From Gammaproteobacteria bacterium UBA4421 (GTDB taxonomy: Bacteria; Pseudomonadota; Gammaproteobacteria; Pseudomonadales; Azotimanducaceae): DNA of 17,382 nucleotides. The notes beneath the pieces were generated by a model. It was not told the DNA's origin. It ran no database searches and saw only the letters and a program-made list of their open reading frames with translations. Location: assembly GCA_002389675.1 (NCBI GenBank), contig DGQF01000045.1, forward strand, positions 85,391-102,772. The letters run 5' to 3'. Each line of letters starts with the position of its first letter. Position 1 is the stretch's first letter. The translations under genes and the position numbers were made by a program. Positions 1 to 7,966 of this stretch are shown here, piece by piece.

Positions 1-375
1 GAAGCTTTGCGTCTTGGAGATCGTCTGCAGCTGCAGTGGGATATGACGGCGCTGCTACCGGGAACTCAAGTGCCCCTTTTAACGTTACAGCCACTGTTAG
101 AAAACGCGATATACCATGGGGTGCAGCCGTTGGCTGAAGGCGGCACGGTGGCAGTTGAGTTGCGGTACGTGGGTGATTCGGTGGTTTTGAAAATTGTTAA
201 CCCGGTGCCACCTCAGGGGTATAAGCAGACTTCGCAGGGTAATCAGATGGCAATACAGAATATCAGTAATCGCCTCAAGGCGATTTACGGTGATGCAGCA
301 CGTTTAGAGACGAGTGCGGGACCGGAAGTATTTGTGACAGAATTGAAACTCCCTAAAACTCACCATGGTGTTTAG
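1..375 (+). CDS. algZ: Sensor histidine kinase, AlgZ/FimS type, C-terminal part
   Basis: The gene is cut by the left edge of the window; 124 C-terminal residues are visible, and the frame is open from base 1. They cover the GHKL ATP-binding domain of a LytS/AlgZ-type membrane kinase. An N-box (QPLLENAIYHG, visible residues 30-40) holds the Mg-ATP-binding Asn. Near the C-terminus, GNQMAIQNISNRL fills the place of the second glycine box. In this family the kinase pairs with a LytTR regulator, and here the next gene, 11 bp downstream, is exactly that. The algR ribosome site (AGGA, 374-377) overlaps the stop codon, so the two are probably translated together. The first glycine box is poorly conserved (VVLKIVNPVPPQG where DNG is usual), as is common in this family. 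The AlgZ name rests on the algR-hemC neighbourhood as well as the domain. Confidence 0.85.
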   Translation, partial: EALRLGDRLQLQWDMTALLPGTQVPLLTLQPLLENAIYHGVQPLAEGGTVAVELRYVGDSVVLKIVNPVPPQGYKQTSQGNQMAIQNISNRLKAIYGDAARLETSAGPEVFVTELKLPKTHHGV

Positions 376-386
376 GATACCCAGAT

Positions 387-1115
387 ATGAAAATATTAGT
401 GGTTGACGACGAAACATTTTCAAGGGACCGCATGTCGCGGATGCTTGACGCAGACGGTACTCATGAGGTTGTAGGTGAAGCTGGCAATGGTTTTCAGGCG
501 ATTACTATGTGCGAAGAATTACAGCCAGACGTTGTTTTGTTAGATATCCGCATGCCTGGTATGGACGGATTGGAAACCGCCCGGCACTTTCTGACGCTCA
601 ATGATCCGCCCGCGGTGATTTTTTGTACAGCGTTTGAAGAACATGCGATTCAAGCGTTTGATTTGCAGGCAGTCGGATACTTGTTGAAACCCATTCGTAA
701 AGACAAGCTGATTGCCGCGCTGGATAAGTTGAATAAACTCAATCGTGCCCAATTGGCGGCAATAAGTACGGTAGGTGCTGTGCAGAGATCTCATATTTCG
801 GCGCGAACGCACCGAGGGATTGAATTAGTTCCGCTAAACGAGGTGCGTTATTTTCAAGCGGATCGCAAATATGTCACAGTGGGTCATGTCTCCGGCGAGG
901 TGATCATCGATGACACGCTGCGGGAGCTCGAGGAAGAATTTGCCGAAAGATTTGTTCGGGTCCACCGAAGCACTTTGGTGTCTAAACATCATATCCAAGC
1001 CCTGACTAAGGAGCCTGACGGTCAAATAGGGGTTCGGATGCAAGGTTTAAACGATATTATTAGCATTAGCCGCAGACATCTTCCCGGCGTGCGTAAAACA
1101 ATTAAAAGGCTGTAA
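387..1115 (+). CDS. algR: LytTR-family response regulator AlgR
   Basis: A 242-residue two-component regulator of normal length for AlgR. Residues 1-115 are a receiver domain with acidic pair D7-D8, phospho-acceptor D53 (in LLDIRMPGMDG), T81 and K101 (LLKP). Residues 137-240 are a LytTR DNA-binding domain (HISARTHRGIELVPLNEVRYF, then RVHRSTLVSK). Known AlgR proteins bind DNA and control alginate, twitching and virulence genes in Pseudomonas; whether this one does so is not visible here. The start is supported by AGGA nine bases upstream. The stop overlaps the hemC start (TAATG), which places algR at the head of, or inside, the heme gene operon, as in Pseudomonas. Confidence 0.93.
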   Translation: MKILVVDDETFSRDRMSRMLDADGTHEVVGEAGNGFQAITMCEELQPDVVLLDIRMPGMDGLETARHFLTLNDPPAVIFCTAFEEHAIQAFDLQAVGYLLKPIRKDKLIAALDKLNKLNRAQLAAISTVGAVQRSHISARTHRGIELVPLNEVRYFQADRKYVTVGHVSGEVIIDDTLRELEEEFAERFVRVHRSTLVSKHHIQALTKEPDGQIGVRMQGLNDIISISRRHLPGVRKTIKRL

Positions 1116-2029
1116 TGACAAAAACTCTGACAATCGCGACTCGAGAAAGCAAGCTAGCCCTTTGGCAGGCCTATTTTGTGCGAGATCAGTTGATGCAAGC
1201 ACATCCCGAACTTAACGTAGAATTGTTGGGCATGACAACTAAAGGTGATCAATGGTTGTCTGCCTCGTTAAGTGAAGTGGGGGGCAAGGGGCTGTTTGTG
1301 AAAGAGCTTGAAGTGGCGATGCTTGAGGGTCGTGCGGATATTGCAGTGCATTCGGTGAAAGACCTGCCCGCGCAAATGCCCTCGGGGTTTGTGTTGCCGA
1401 TTATTGCTTTTCGAGCTGATGTAGAAGATGTGCTGGTCAGCCCCAAAGGTGATTTGGCGCGTTTGCCGCAGGGTGCGCGCGTGGGTTCATCAAGTCTGCG
1501 GCGCAAGTCGCAGTTGCTTGCCATTCGCCCCGATCTGGATATACAGCCTGTGCGCGGTAATGTAGGGACACGGTTGGCTAAGTTGGACAGCGGTGAATTT
1601 GATGCCATTGTTTTGGCCGCCGCTGGTCTCAAACGGCTAGGAATTGAACGTAGAGATCTGTACACGCTAGATATTGAAACTTGTTTGCCCGCTCCGGGTC
1701 AGGGTGCCTTGGGTATTGAGTGTCGTGCTGATGCCGAGCTACTGAATTGGTTGGCACCATTGAAAGATCATAATGTTGCACAATGTGTTGAAGCGGAGCG
1801 TGGAATCAGTGCTGGTCTGGGGGCAGATTGTTCATTGCCGGTCGCCGCGCATGCAACCCTCGATGGTAGTGGGGATATTCTCTTACGTGCGTTGGTTGCT
1901 TCTGCTGATGGTGGCCAGATTTTGCGAGCAAGTGCGCGCGGTGCAGATCCTAAAAATGTTGCCGCTGATGCAGTAGCTCAGTTATACGATCAAGGCGCTG
2001 ACGCTTTGCTTGCCGCGCTGCGGGCTTAA
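1115..2029 (+). CDS. hemC: Hydroxymethylbilane synthase (porphobilinogen deaminase)
   Basis: Joins four porphobilinogen molecules into hydroxymethylbilane, a cytosolic step of heme and siroheme synthesis. The protein has 304 residues, usual for the family. It opens with the typical IATRESKLALWQA and has HSVKDLP with catalytic D83, the cofactor-contacting SSLRRKSQLL stretch (residues 126-135), LPAPGQGALGIE (191-202), and C239, the predicted attachment point of the dipyrromethane cofactor. That cysteine lies in GADCSLPVA rather than the GGCQVPIG of E. coli; the Cys itself is kept. The ATG overlaps the algR stop by one base, with AAAAGG five bases upstream. hemD follows after 89 bp. Confidence 0.97.
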   Translation: MTKTLTIATRESKLALWQAYFVRDQLMQAHPELNVELLGMTTKGDQWLSASLSEVGGKGLFVKELEVAMLEGRADIAVHSVKDLPAQMPSGFVLPIIAFRADVEDVLVSPKGDLARLPQGARVGSSSLRRKSQLLAIRPDLDIQPVRGNVGTRLAKLDSGEFDAIVLAAAGLKRLGIERRDLYTLDIETCLPAPGQGALGIECRADAELLNWLAPLKDHNVAQCVEAERGISAGLGADCSLPVAAHATLDGSGDILLRALVASADGGQILRASARGADPKNVAADAVAQLYDQGADALLAALRA

Positions 2030-2118
2030 CTCGAGCGATGGATTGCTTTGCCTGCAGACCGGGCAGTGTTTGTGCGGGTAAGCTACACAATTAAGGATGA
2101 TCAAAGCGGCAGGGTGGT

Positions 2119-2865
2119 ATGAGGACCATTTGGATTACCCGTAGTCAGCCCGGAGCTGGCATGCTCGGACAGCGCTTGTCGGCAAACGGGTTCGACTGTG
2201 TTGTTGCGCCCTTGATTGAGGTGAGAACCCTGGTTGTGCCAAGCGTTCTGGTAAATCACCAGCATGAGGAAAATCTCACTCGTGCTTTGGCGGTGCTGCC
2301 TGATATTGTTATTGTGCTGTCCGCTCACGCGGCACGCGCTTATTTAGAACACGCAAGGTTCAATACGCCGTCTGACCTACTTTATGTCGCTGTTGGCGAA
2401 CAAACCGCAGCGGTGTTAAGAGCTGCGCAAGGTTTGCAGGTGGCGGTTCCTTCGATCCCGACCAGTGAGGGTGTGTTGGCCATGCCGCAAATCAAGCGCT
2501 TGGCCGCTGGCGATAACGTTTGGATAGTGGCAGGCGTCGGCGGCCGAGAGACGCTGATGCAAGCGCTGTATGCTGAGCGTCACTGCAGGGTGGTCAAATT
2601 AGCACTTTATGAACGCCAAGAGGCAGCAACCCTTGCATCCTTCGATGTTGCAGCCGATATTGATATTGTCGAGATTTCTTCAATGCAGGGATTACAAACA
2701 TTTGCAGCTTATTGGCGCGCGCGACACGATCATCTGTCGATATATCTGGTTGTCCCCTCCGCGCGGATAGCACAGGGAGCGAAGGCTTTGGGGTTCACAC
2801 GGATAATCATTGCGCAGGGCGCATCGGCCGATGCGGTATTGGCCGCTTTACAACAACCGGCTTAA
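2119..2865 (+). CDS. hemD: Uroporphyrinogen-III synthase
   Basis: Closes hydroxymethylbilane into uroporphyrinogen III, inverting ring D. HemD sequences diverge strongly, so the call rests on pattern and place. The 248 residues begin with WITRSQPGAGML, matching the family's TRP..G..L start. Other family-like blocks are VIVLSAHAARAY (about residue 65), VGEQTAAVLRA followed by TSEGVLAMPQI (91-124), the glycine-rich VWIVAGVGGRETLMQAL (134-150), LYERQEA, and EISSMQGLQTF. It sits directly between hemC and hemX, the standard order in this group. The start has a purine-rich site (GGCAGGGTGG) just upstream. Confidence 0.93.
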   Translation: MRTIWITRSQPGAGMLGQRLSANGFDCVVAPLIEVRTLVVPSVLVNHQHEENLTRALAVLPDIVIVLSAHAARAYLEHARFNTPSDLLYVAVGEQTAAVLRAAQGLQVAVPSIPTSEGVLAMPQIKRLAAGDNVWIVAGVGGRETLMQALYAERHCRVVKLALYERQEAATLASFDVAADIDIVEISSMQGLQTFAAYWRARHDHLSIYLVVPSARIAQGAKALGFTRIIIAQGASADAVLAALQQPA

Positions 2866-2911
2866 ACTGGCGTAAACCGATGACCCTACCTTCTGACCCA
2901 CTGGATGAACG

Positions 2912-4051
2912 ATGACAGATCACAAAGATGGTGACGCCACGCCTGGATCGCGTTTGGTACAACAAAAGTTACTGTCCGGTTCAGTTCAAGAGGCGAAGAA
3001 CGCCCCTAGTGGTGCTGCGGATGAAACTGCGGAGCCTGGAGAGCCGCCCCAATCGTCGCGGCAGGCAAAGGCAAGCGGACGAGGTTTACTTGTCCTGACG
3101 TTTATATTTGCGTTAACAGCCCTTGCGGGTGTGGGTTATCTTTTCTATGCGTTGGTGTATCTGCAGCCGATTGTGGCGATGGAGCGTCAAAGTGTTGAGT
3201 TGGCGGCGGATCTTCGAGAGTTTAGGGTGCAGGTGCAGGACCAACTGAATGAATCAGCAGAACATACCCGCTCGGTAATTGCTGCGAGCACGGTTGAGCA
3301 AACCCAACAATTGGCCGCTAATGAAGCGGCTGTGATCAAATCACTCAATGCCGCGCTCAATGGAGCGCCGCCATCGCAGCGGGTATGGAAGCTGGCGGAA
3401 GCAGAGTATTTGCTGCGGATTGCAAACCATCGAGTGTTAATGGAGCAAGATTCAGCGGGTGCATTGATGCTGTTGGAGGCTGCGGATCAGATTTTTGCGG
3501 AACTAGATGATTTTGCCTTATTTGAAGTTCGTGCCAGCTTGAGTGACGAAATAGTCGCCTTGCGCCAAGTCCGCCGAAACGACTTGCAAGGGCTGTATTT
3601 GCGGCTTGAATCACTCAAAGCGCAAGTTGATACGCTGCCGCTGCCGCAACCGAAATATATACAAGTTCAACAGAGCGATGGAGTAACGGAGTCAGTTTGG
3701 ACTCAATTGATCGAAGCGCTCCAAGGCTTTGTGCGGGTGCGATCTGTTCAATCCCAAGAGGCTCTGCAGCCTTTTCTGGCGCCGCAAGAGGGCGTTTATT
3801 TGCAGTTGAATCTTTATCTAGCTCTAGAGCAGGCACAGCTTGCCGCGCTCAAGCGGCAGCAAAGCGTCTTTGAACACAGCTTGCTCAATGTTAGACGCTG
3901 GGTGGTTGCGCATGCAGATTCAGAAAATGCTCAAATCAGGTTGTTGCTGACTGAACTGGATGAGCTTTTGCTCCTAGAACTGGAACGGCCGTTGCCAGTG
4001 ATTTCAGGATCGTTGAATCGACTATTAAGTCTTTCAGGGGTAAGCCAGTGA
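2912..4051 (+). CDS. hemX: HemX-like membrane protein of the heme operon
   Basis: A 379-residue single-pass inner-membrane protein. The first 55 residues are hydrophilic and rich in Ala, Gly, Glu and Pro. One membrane helix lies at about 58-83. The remainder is a long helical, coiled-coil-prone periplasmic region rich in Gln, Glu and Leu (WKLAEAEYLLRIANHR, then LEQAQLAALKRQQSVFE). This matches the HemX family, often labelled uroporphyrinogen-III C-methyltransferase, but no SAM-binding methyltransferase domain is visible, so that label should not be used. Its role is unsettled; linkage to hemC/hemD suggests a scaffold or quality function in tetrapyrrole synthesis. It starts 46 bp after hemD, and its stop overlaps the hemY start (GTGA). 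Confidence 0.9.
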   Translation: MTDHKDGDATPGSRLVQQKLLSGSVQEAKNAPSGAADETAEPGEPPQSSRQAKASGRGLLVLTFIFALTALAGVGYLFYALVYLQPIVAMERQSVELAADLREFRVQVQDQLNESAEHTRSVIAASTVEQTQQLAANEAAVIKSLNAALNGAPPSQRVWKLAEAEYLLRIANHRVLMEQDSAGALMLLEAADQIFAELDDFALFEVRASLSDEIVALRQVRRNDLQGLYLRLESLKAQVDTLPLPQPKYIQVQQSDGVTESVWTQLIEALQGFVRVRSVQSQEALQPFLAPQEGVYLQLNLYLALEQAQLAALKRQQSVFEHSLLNVRRWVVAHADSENAQIRLLLTELDELLLLELERPLPVISGSLNRLLSLSGVSQ

Positions 4052-5259
4052 AGCTGCTCACGCTAGCGCTGATCAGTGCCGCCATACTCGGAGGTGTGGT
4101 AGGGACCTTATTGGTGCGGGACCCCGGTTATATAATGGTTGTCTATGGCGATACGGTATTTGAGACCAGTTTCTGGGTCGGTGTGGTGTTGTTACTGCTC
4201 ATTTACGGATTGATGAGCGCCGCATTGGTGCTGGGGATCAAAATTCTCAGGGGTCAGAGCCGTTTGTCTGATTGGCGCTCGGGGCGCCAAGCAGAGCAGG
4301 CGCGCGATCAAACCCTGCGAGGGTTATCCTTGATGATCGAAGCGCGTTGGCTTGAAGCCCAGCGCGCGTTGCGCGGCGGTGCTGAAAAATCGGCTATGCC
4401 ACAGATTAATCACCTCAATGCTGCACGCGCAGCGCATGCGCTGGGAGAAATACAGGCGCGAGATGATGATTTACAGCAGGCGCTGGTAGCTTGGCCAAAG
4501 GCGAGCTTTGCTATCAATTTGCTCCGCACGGAGTTCTTAATTCAGGACGCATCGTTTGAGCAGGCGTTAGTCGAGCTGCTGGCCCTTCGTAAACTTGCGC
4601 CAAAGCATGTGGATGTCTTGCTTAAAATAGCTCATTGCTACGAGGCTTTGGGTAACTGGCAGGCGTTGAGCGCGTTATTGGATGAACTGGCCAAAGCAAA
4701 AGCGTTATCAGAAACGGCGCTGGAGGATTTACGCCACAAAGTGTGGACTGCATTGCTGATCGAAGCGCAGGACATTGCAGATATTTGGAAAAAATTACCG
4801 AAACGGTTACGTGCGGAATCTAGTGTTGCACGAGCTTGGATCGATCATTTGCTCGCCACTGAGCGCGAAGATGCGGCGCAGCAGGCAATCCCTTTGGTGT
4901 TGGCGCAGCAATGGGACAGTGATCTCGCAGAGAAATATGGGGTGTTATCGACCAGCGATGCGGCTCGACAACTCACGACTGCAAAAGAGTGGCTTAAAGC
5001 TCACCCTGCAGACGCACAAGTTGCGCTTACCGTGGGCCGACTGTCTCTGAAAAATAGACAGTTTGACCAGGCACGGGAGTATTTTGAACTTAGCCTGCGT
5101 CTTCGACAAGGGCGTGCTATTTATGCGGAATTGGGCCGATTGTGTATTTCAATGGGTGAGGTGCAGCGAGGTTCTGAATATTTGTTGCGCTCGCTGACTG
5201 ATCTACAAGATTTGCCGCTCCCAGATGCTTCAGCTGGACGCAGGCTTGTTAAACCGTAA
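4048..5259 (+). CDS. hemY: HemY-like inner-membrane TPR protein
   Basis: A 403-residue protein, close to the E. coli HemY length of about 398. Two membrane helices (residues 3-23 and 41-66) flank the diagnostic RDPGYIMVVYGDTVFETS segment. A long alpha-helical tetratricopeptide-repeat domain follows, with repeat-like helices such as ALVELLALRKLAPKHVDVLL and QFDQAREYFELSLRLRQ. It is unrelated to the protoporphyrinogen oxidase also called HemY in Gram-positive bacteria. The proteobacterial protein is linked to heme synthesis genetically, with its exact action unclear. Translation begins at GTG and overlaps the hemX stop, implying coupling and roughly equal synthesis. The gene ends 7 bp from the convergent reductase gene. 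Confidence 0.92.
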   Translation: MKLLTLALISAAILGGVVGTLLVRDPGYIMVVYGDTVFETSFWVGVVLLLLIYGLMSAALVLGIKILRGQSRLSDWRSGRQAEQARDQTLRGLSLMIEARWLEAQRALRGGAEKSAMPQINHLNAARAAHALGEIQARDDDLQQALVAWPKASFAINLLRTEFLIQDASFEQALVELLALRKLAPKHVDVLLKIAHCYEALGNWQALSALLDELAKAKALSETALEDLRHKVWTALLIEAQDIADIWKKLPKRLRAESSVARAWIDHLLATEREDAAQQAIPLVLAQQWDSDLAEKYGVLSTSDAARQLTTAKEWLKAHPADAQVALTVGRLSLKNRQFDQAREYFELSLRLRQGRAIYAELGRLCISMGEVQRGSEYLLRSLTDLQDLPLPDASAGRRLVKP

Positions 5260-5266
5260 CGGCGGA

Positions 5267-5908
5267 TTAAGCTCGTGGCGCGTAAGCGAATATGTCAGAG
5301 TGAAGATTCGCCTGCAGTAAGCCATTCTCAATTAAAATATCGGACGCGGCGTACACGAACCCCGGACTGCCGGCGAGCATAACTTGCCAGTGCATATAAT
5401 TTTTGGCGTTCATGCGCAGCCAATTGAGCGCCTTATTGTCTTTGTTCCGGCGTGAATCAATACAAAGCTCGACGGCCACATGTTGATATTGGCTGAGCGT
5501 TTCAGCGCCGTAGATATCGTCTTGAGTATCTGCTGCCCAAAATATTTGGGTCGGTTGGTCAACGTTTCGTGATGCACGATCTTCGCAAACGCTAAATGCT
5601 TGGGCTGCGGCACTGCCGCCGATGATGATCAGAACAGCCCGGTCAGGTGTGTCTAAAACAACGGATCCAGAGGCTTCACTAACGATCAGATGGGTTTGCG
5701 TTAGCAGGTTATCCATCGCCATAGATTCAGCCATGCCGGGTGTTGCACGATAATGTAGTTCAATTTCAGGTAACCGTGCGGGAGCTGAGGCAATTGACAT
5801 GGGAATCACCATGTTTCTCGGTGCCTCAATGGACAAATATTGACCGGCTGTAAAATTATAGTTGTCAGTCACGCGGAGTTTCACGTGCTGAACCGGGGAT
5901 CCGCTCAC
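5267..5908 (-). CDS. Degenerate Fre-like flavin/ferredoxin-type reductase
   Basis: The protein resembles NAD(P)H-flavin reductases of the Fre/UbiB-linked family. FTAGQYLSIEAP matches the first barrel, IPMSIASAP stands where R-P-F-S-x-A-S binds flavin, GGSAAAQAFSV where the GGTG nucleotide-binding turn should be, and VMLAGSP and SDIFAYAP match the C-terminal half. So the flavin-contacting Arg and the GTG turn are both missing. The frame is open from 6073, inside rho, but homology begins only around 5945, just after the rho stop, where no ATG, GTG or TTG lies in frame. The first usual start after the rho stop is the GTG at 5908, used here, which would remove the first beta strand (213 residues remain). 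An ATC at 5941 or a start inside rho are alternatives. It may be diverged, or a gene in decay. Confidence 0.55.
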   Translation of the reverse strand: MSGSPVQHVKLRVTDNYNFTAGQYLSIEAPRNMVIPMSIASAPARLPEIELHYRATPGMAESMAMDNLLTQTHLIVSEASGSVVLDTPDRAVLIIIGGSAAAQAFSVCEDRASRNVDQPTQIFWAADTQDDIYGAETLSQYQHVAVELCIDSRRNKDNKALNWLRMNAKNYMHWQVMLAGSPGFVYAASDILIENGLLQANLHSDIFAYAPRA

Positions 5909-5951
5909 TTGGCGGATCTGTGCAGTGTGGTGATTAGTGATGGTTAGGGTA

Positions 5952-7214
5952 TCAGCGGCGCATTGAACTGAAGAAGTCTGCGTTAGTTTTTGTTTCTTTG
6001 AGTTTGTCCATAAGGAATTCGATGGCGGCAATATCGTCCATGTCGTGTAGCAACTTGCGTAGAATCCAGACACGTTTGAGTTCGTCTTCGCCCATTAGCA
6101 ACTCTTCGCGCCGGGTTGCGGAGCGCCGAATGTTGATCGCAGGATAGACGCGTTTTTCTGCAATTTTACGCTCCAGATGTAACTCTTGATTACCGGTGCC
6201 TTTGAATTCTTCGTAAATGACCTCATCCATTTTCGACCCGGTTTCGACCAATGCCGTAGCCACGATGGTCAAGCTGCCGCCCTCTTCGATGTTTCTAGCC
6301 GCACCAAAGAAACGCTTGGGGCGTTCTAGCGCATGTGCGTCAACGCCACCGGTGAGCACTTTGCCTGAGGAGGGCACGATGGTGTTGTAGGCTCTTGCCA
6401 GGCGCGTAATCGAGTCTAATAGAATGACAACGTCTTTCTGGTGCTCTACCAGTCGTTTGGCTTTCTCGATGACCATTTCTGCCACCTGCACGTGTCGTGA
6501 AGGGGGCTCATCAAAGGTAGATGCGACCACTTCGCCTCTGACCGAACGCTGCATCTCCGTAACTTCCTCGGGGCGTTCGTCAATGAGCAGTACAATCAGC
6601 ACCGTTTCAGGATTGTTGGCAGTGATAGATTGAGCAATATTCTGTAAAACCAATGTCTTACCCGCCTTCGGGGGTGAAACGATCAGCGCTCGCTGGCCTT
6701 TGCCGATTGGAGCGACAAGGTCAATGATTCGAGCGGTTAAGTCTTCCGTGCTGCCATTGCCCCGTTCTAATTTTAAGCGATCGTCGGGAAATAAGGGGGT
6801 CAGATTTTCGAACAGGATTTTGTGTTTTTTACTGTTGGGCTCGCTAAAATTAATTTCATCTACTTTCAGCAGGGCAAAATAACGTTCGCCATCTTTCGGA
6901 GGGCGAATTTTGCCCGCAATGCTGTCGCCTGTGCGTAAGTTGAAACGTCTGACTTGACTTGGCGAAACATAAATGTCGTCGGGCCCTGCCAAATAAGAGC
7001 CTTCGGGCGATCTTAAAAAGCCGAATCCGTCTTGGAGAATTTCTAGAGTGCCTGCGCCATAGATGTCTTCACCGTTTTTGGATTGTTTTCGCACGATGGC
7101 CGCAATGACCTCCTGCTTGCGCGAACGGCCGACGTTGTCGAGGCCCATTTCGCGTGCCATTTCCACCAGTTCGCTAACAGGTTTACTTTTCAGGTCAGAG
7201 AGATTCATTGCCAT
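5952..7214 (-). CDS. rho: Transcription termination factor Rho
   Basis: A hexameric RNA-dependent ATPase that releases RNA polymerase at Rho-dependent terminators. The 420 residues align end to end with E. coli Rho (419). There is an N-terminal helical domain, an RNA-binding OSB fold ([21 protein letters not shown], residues 62-82, recited here only by its ends: DGFGF and GPDDIY), Walker A PPKAGKT (181-187), Walker B VVILLDS (262-268), the Q-loop region ([16 protein letters not shown]) and the R-loop ([10 protein letters not shown]). The call is ATG at 7214, with GAG eight bases upstream; a second ATG two codons on (7208) matches the E. coli MNL start and is also possible. It lies downstream of trxA across a 345-bp gap. 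Its stop precedes the degenerate reductase frame. Confidence 0.97.
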   Translation of the reverse strand: MAMNLSDLKSKPVSELVEMAREMGLDNVGRSRKQEVIAAIVRKQSKNGEDIYGAGTLEILQDGFGFLRSPEGSYLAGPDDIYVSPSQVRRFNLRTGDSIAGKIRPPKDGERYFALLKVDEINFSEPNSKKHKILFENLTPLFPDDRLKLERGNGSTEDLTARIIDLVAPIGKGQRALIVSPPKAGKTLVLQNIAQSITANNPETVLIVLLIDERPEEVTEMQRSVRGEVVASTFDEPPSRHVQVAEMVIEKAKRLVEHQKDVVILLDSITRLARAYNTIVPSSGKVLTGGVDAHALERPKRFFGAARNIEEGGSLTIVATALVETGSKMDEVIYEEFKGTGNQELHLERKIAEKRVYPAINIRRSATRREELLMGEDELKRVWILRKLLHDMDDIAAIEFLMDKLKETKTNADFFSSMRR

Positions 7215-7402
7215 ATGTATTACTCAACTCATTCTTTGAGCTTGTTAAGGTTTCTTACCGCGTAGAGAACATTATGGGTCTGGTTACGGACGTGTAAGAG
7301 GGGGTTGGGTTAGGTCGCGTCTATTAGGAAGTGTGTCCGGAGAAGGCGATCGACCGTAAGCAGCGTTGGACTCACCAGTCATGGGAGAAAATGCTTGGCG
7401 TA

Positions 7403-7430
7403 AGTGTAGTTAATTAACGCCGTGGGTCAA
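7403..7430 (-). promoter_or_regulatory. Candidate rho promoter with palindrome in the spacer
   Basis: On the minus strand TTGACC (7430-7425, five of six matches to the -35 consensus) is followed after 16 bases by TACACT (7408-7403, four of six matches to the -10). Transcription would begin near 7396 and leave a leader of about 180 bases before rho. The spacer contains the perfect palindrome GTTAATTAAC (7409-7418), where a dimeric regulator could bind. GGCGT (7397-7401) and ACGCC (7417-7421) form another small inverted repeat around it. The match is suggestive only. Confidence 0.35.
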
Positions 7431-7502
7431 GGCTTTAAGGCATTCGCCTGTGCATTAAAGTTGATTCCGTGCTCAAATAATCGATTTGAGGTTGGTTTCA
7501 AG

Positions 7503-7531
7503 GCGGGGTCCGCTTCATTTTGCAGCCCCGC
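7503..7531 (-). terminator. Stable hairpin downstream of trxA
   Basis: Read on the minus strand, GCGGGG-CTGC and GCGG-A-CCCCGC form a ten-pair stem (one G-U pair, one bulged A) around an eight-base loop, starting 28 bases after the trxA stop. No T-run follows, so it is not a classical intrinsic terminator. It could stabilise the trxA 3' end or act together with Rho. Confidence 0.4.
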
Positions 7532-7559
7532 ACGATGACCGATAACTTATGTCGGTTGC

Positions 7560-7883
7560 TTAGATATTGCTGTCCAAAAATGCTTGAAGCTGTGACTTAG
7601 ACAGAGCCCCAACTTTTGTAGCGCCGATTTCTCCGTTTTTGAATAGCATCAGTGTAGGAATTCCGCGAATGCCGTATTTACGGGGGGTGTCTTGGTTGGC
7701 GTCGATGTCGACCTTACAAACCTTGATCCGATCCGCGTATTCAGAGGCGATTTCATCGAGAATTGGCGCAATCATCTTGCACGGTCCGCACCACTCTGCC
7801 CAATAGTCAACCAATACAGGTTTGTCAGCTTGGATAACGTCTTGGTCGAAGCCGCCATCTGTCGTGTGAACTATGCTGCTCAT
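7560..7883 (-). CDS. trxA: Thioredoxin 1
   Basis: A cytosolic disulfide reductant of 107 residues, almost the same length as E. coli TrxA (109). The active site is [13 protein letters not shown], with the redox cysteines at about 32 and 35. The cis-proline segment [13 protein letters not shown] and the conserved end [13 protein letters not shown] are present. It probably supplies reducing power to ribonucleotide reductase, methionine sulfoxide reductase and others. The frame is open upstream to 7967, but the family N-terminus ([15 protein letters not shown]) and GGAG eight bases before the ATG fix the start at 7883. The start codon lies in one arm of an inverted repeat (7881-7916). The gene is divergent from ppx. 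Confidence 0.97.
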   Translation of the reverse strand: MSSIVHTTDGGFDQDVIQADKPVLVDYWAEWCGPCKMIAPILDEIASEYADRIKVCKVDIDANQDTPRKYGIRGIPTLMLFKNGEIGATKVGALSKSQLQAFLDSNI

Positions 7884-7916
7884 GCAATGATCTCCACAAA
7901 TTTGTTTAATTGCATG
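7881..7916 (-). repeat. Inverted repeat around the trxA ribosome site and start codon
   Basis: CATGCAAT at 7881-7888 and ATTGCATG at 7909-7916 are perfect 8-bp inverted arms separated by 20 bases. Between them lie the perfect palindrome ACAAATTTGT (7896-7905) and the trxA ribosome site (GGAG). The lower arm contains the trxA ATG. If transcription starts upstream of 7916, the mRNA could fold with the start codon paired. A possible -10 box (TATCAT, 7919-7914) would instead start the transcript near 7907, making the repeat a DNA operator. Confidence 0.5.
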
Positions 7917-7966
7917 ATAGTTTAGCATCAAGCGGTCCTTCCGTGCAGCCAACTTTGAGGTAACCA

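Larger units (their letters stand above)
7215..7559. other. 345-bp gap between trxA and rho
   Basis: No convincing gene is seen. The stretch holds a stable hairpin close behind trxA (7503-7531), a short AGGC-ATTC-GCCT inverted repeat at 7438-7449, a candidate rho promoter (7403-7430) with a perfect 10-bp palindrome in its spacer, and a second weaker promoter-like pair (CTTACA, 16 bases, CATAAT, at 7271-7298). rho genes in related bacteria have long leaders that take part in autogenous attenuation by Rho itself; this gap fits such a leader, but that is inference. Confidence 0.6.

Noticed and set aside
2880..2915. An 11-codon reading frame (MTLPSDPLDER) that overlaps the hemX start by ATGA.
   Set aside because: It has no convincing ribosome site and no known relative; a coupling leader is possible, but the evidence is too thin to call.
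2912..4051. HemX as a uroporphyrinogen-III methyltransferase.
   Set aside because: No SAM-binding methyltransferase domain is present; the protein is a single membrane helix followed by a helical domain.
5952..6073. The reductase frame stays open about 120 bases into rho, one base ahead of the rho frame, hinting at a +1 frameshift fusion.
   Set aside because: The codons before the rho stop (CGC CGC TGA) are not a recognised slippery site, and homology to reductases starts only after the rho stop, so the overlap is most simply chance.
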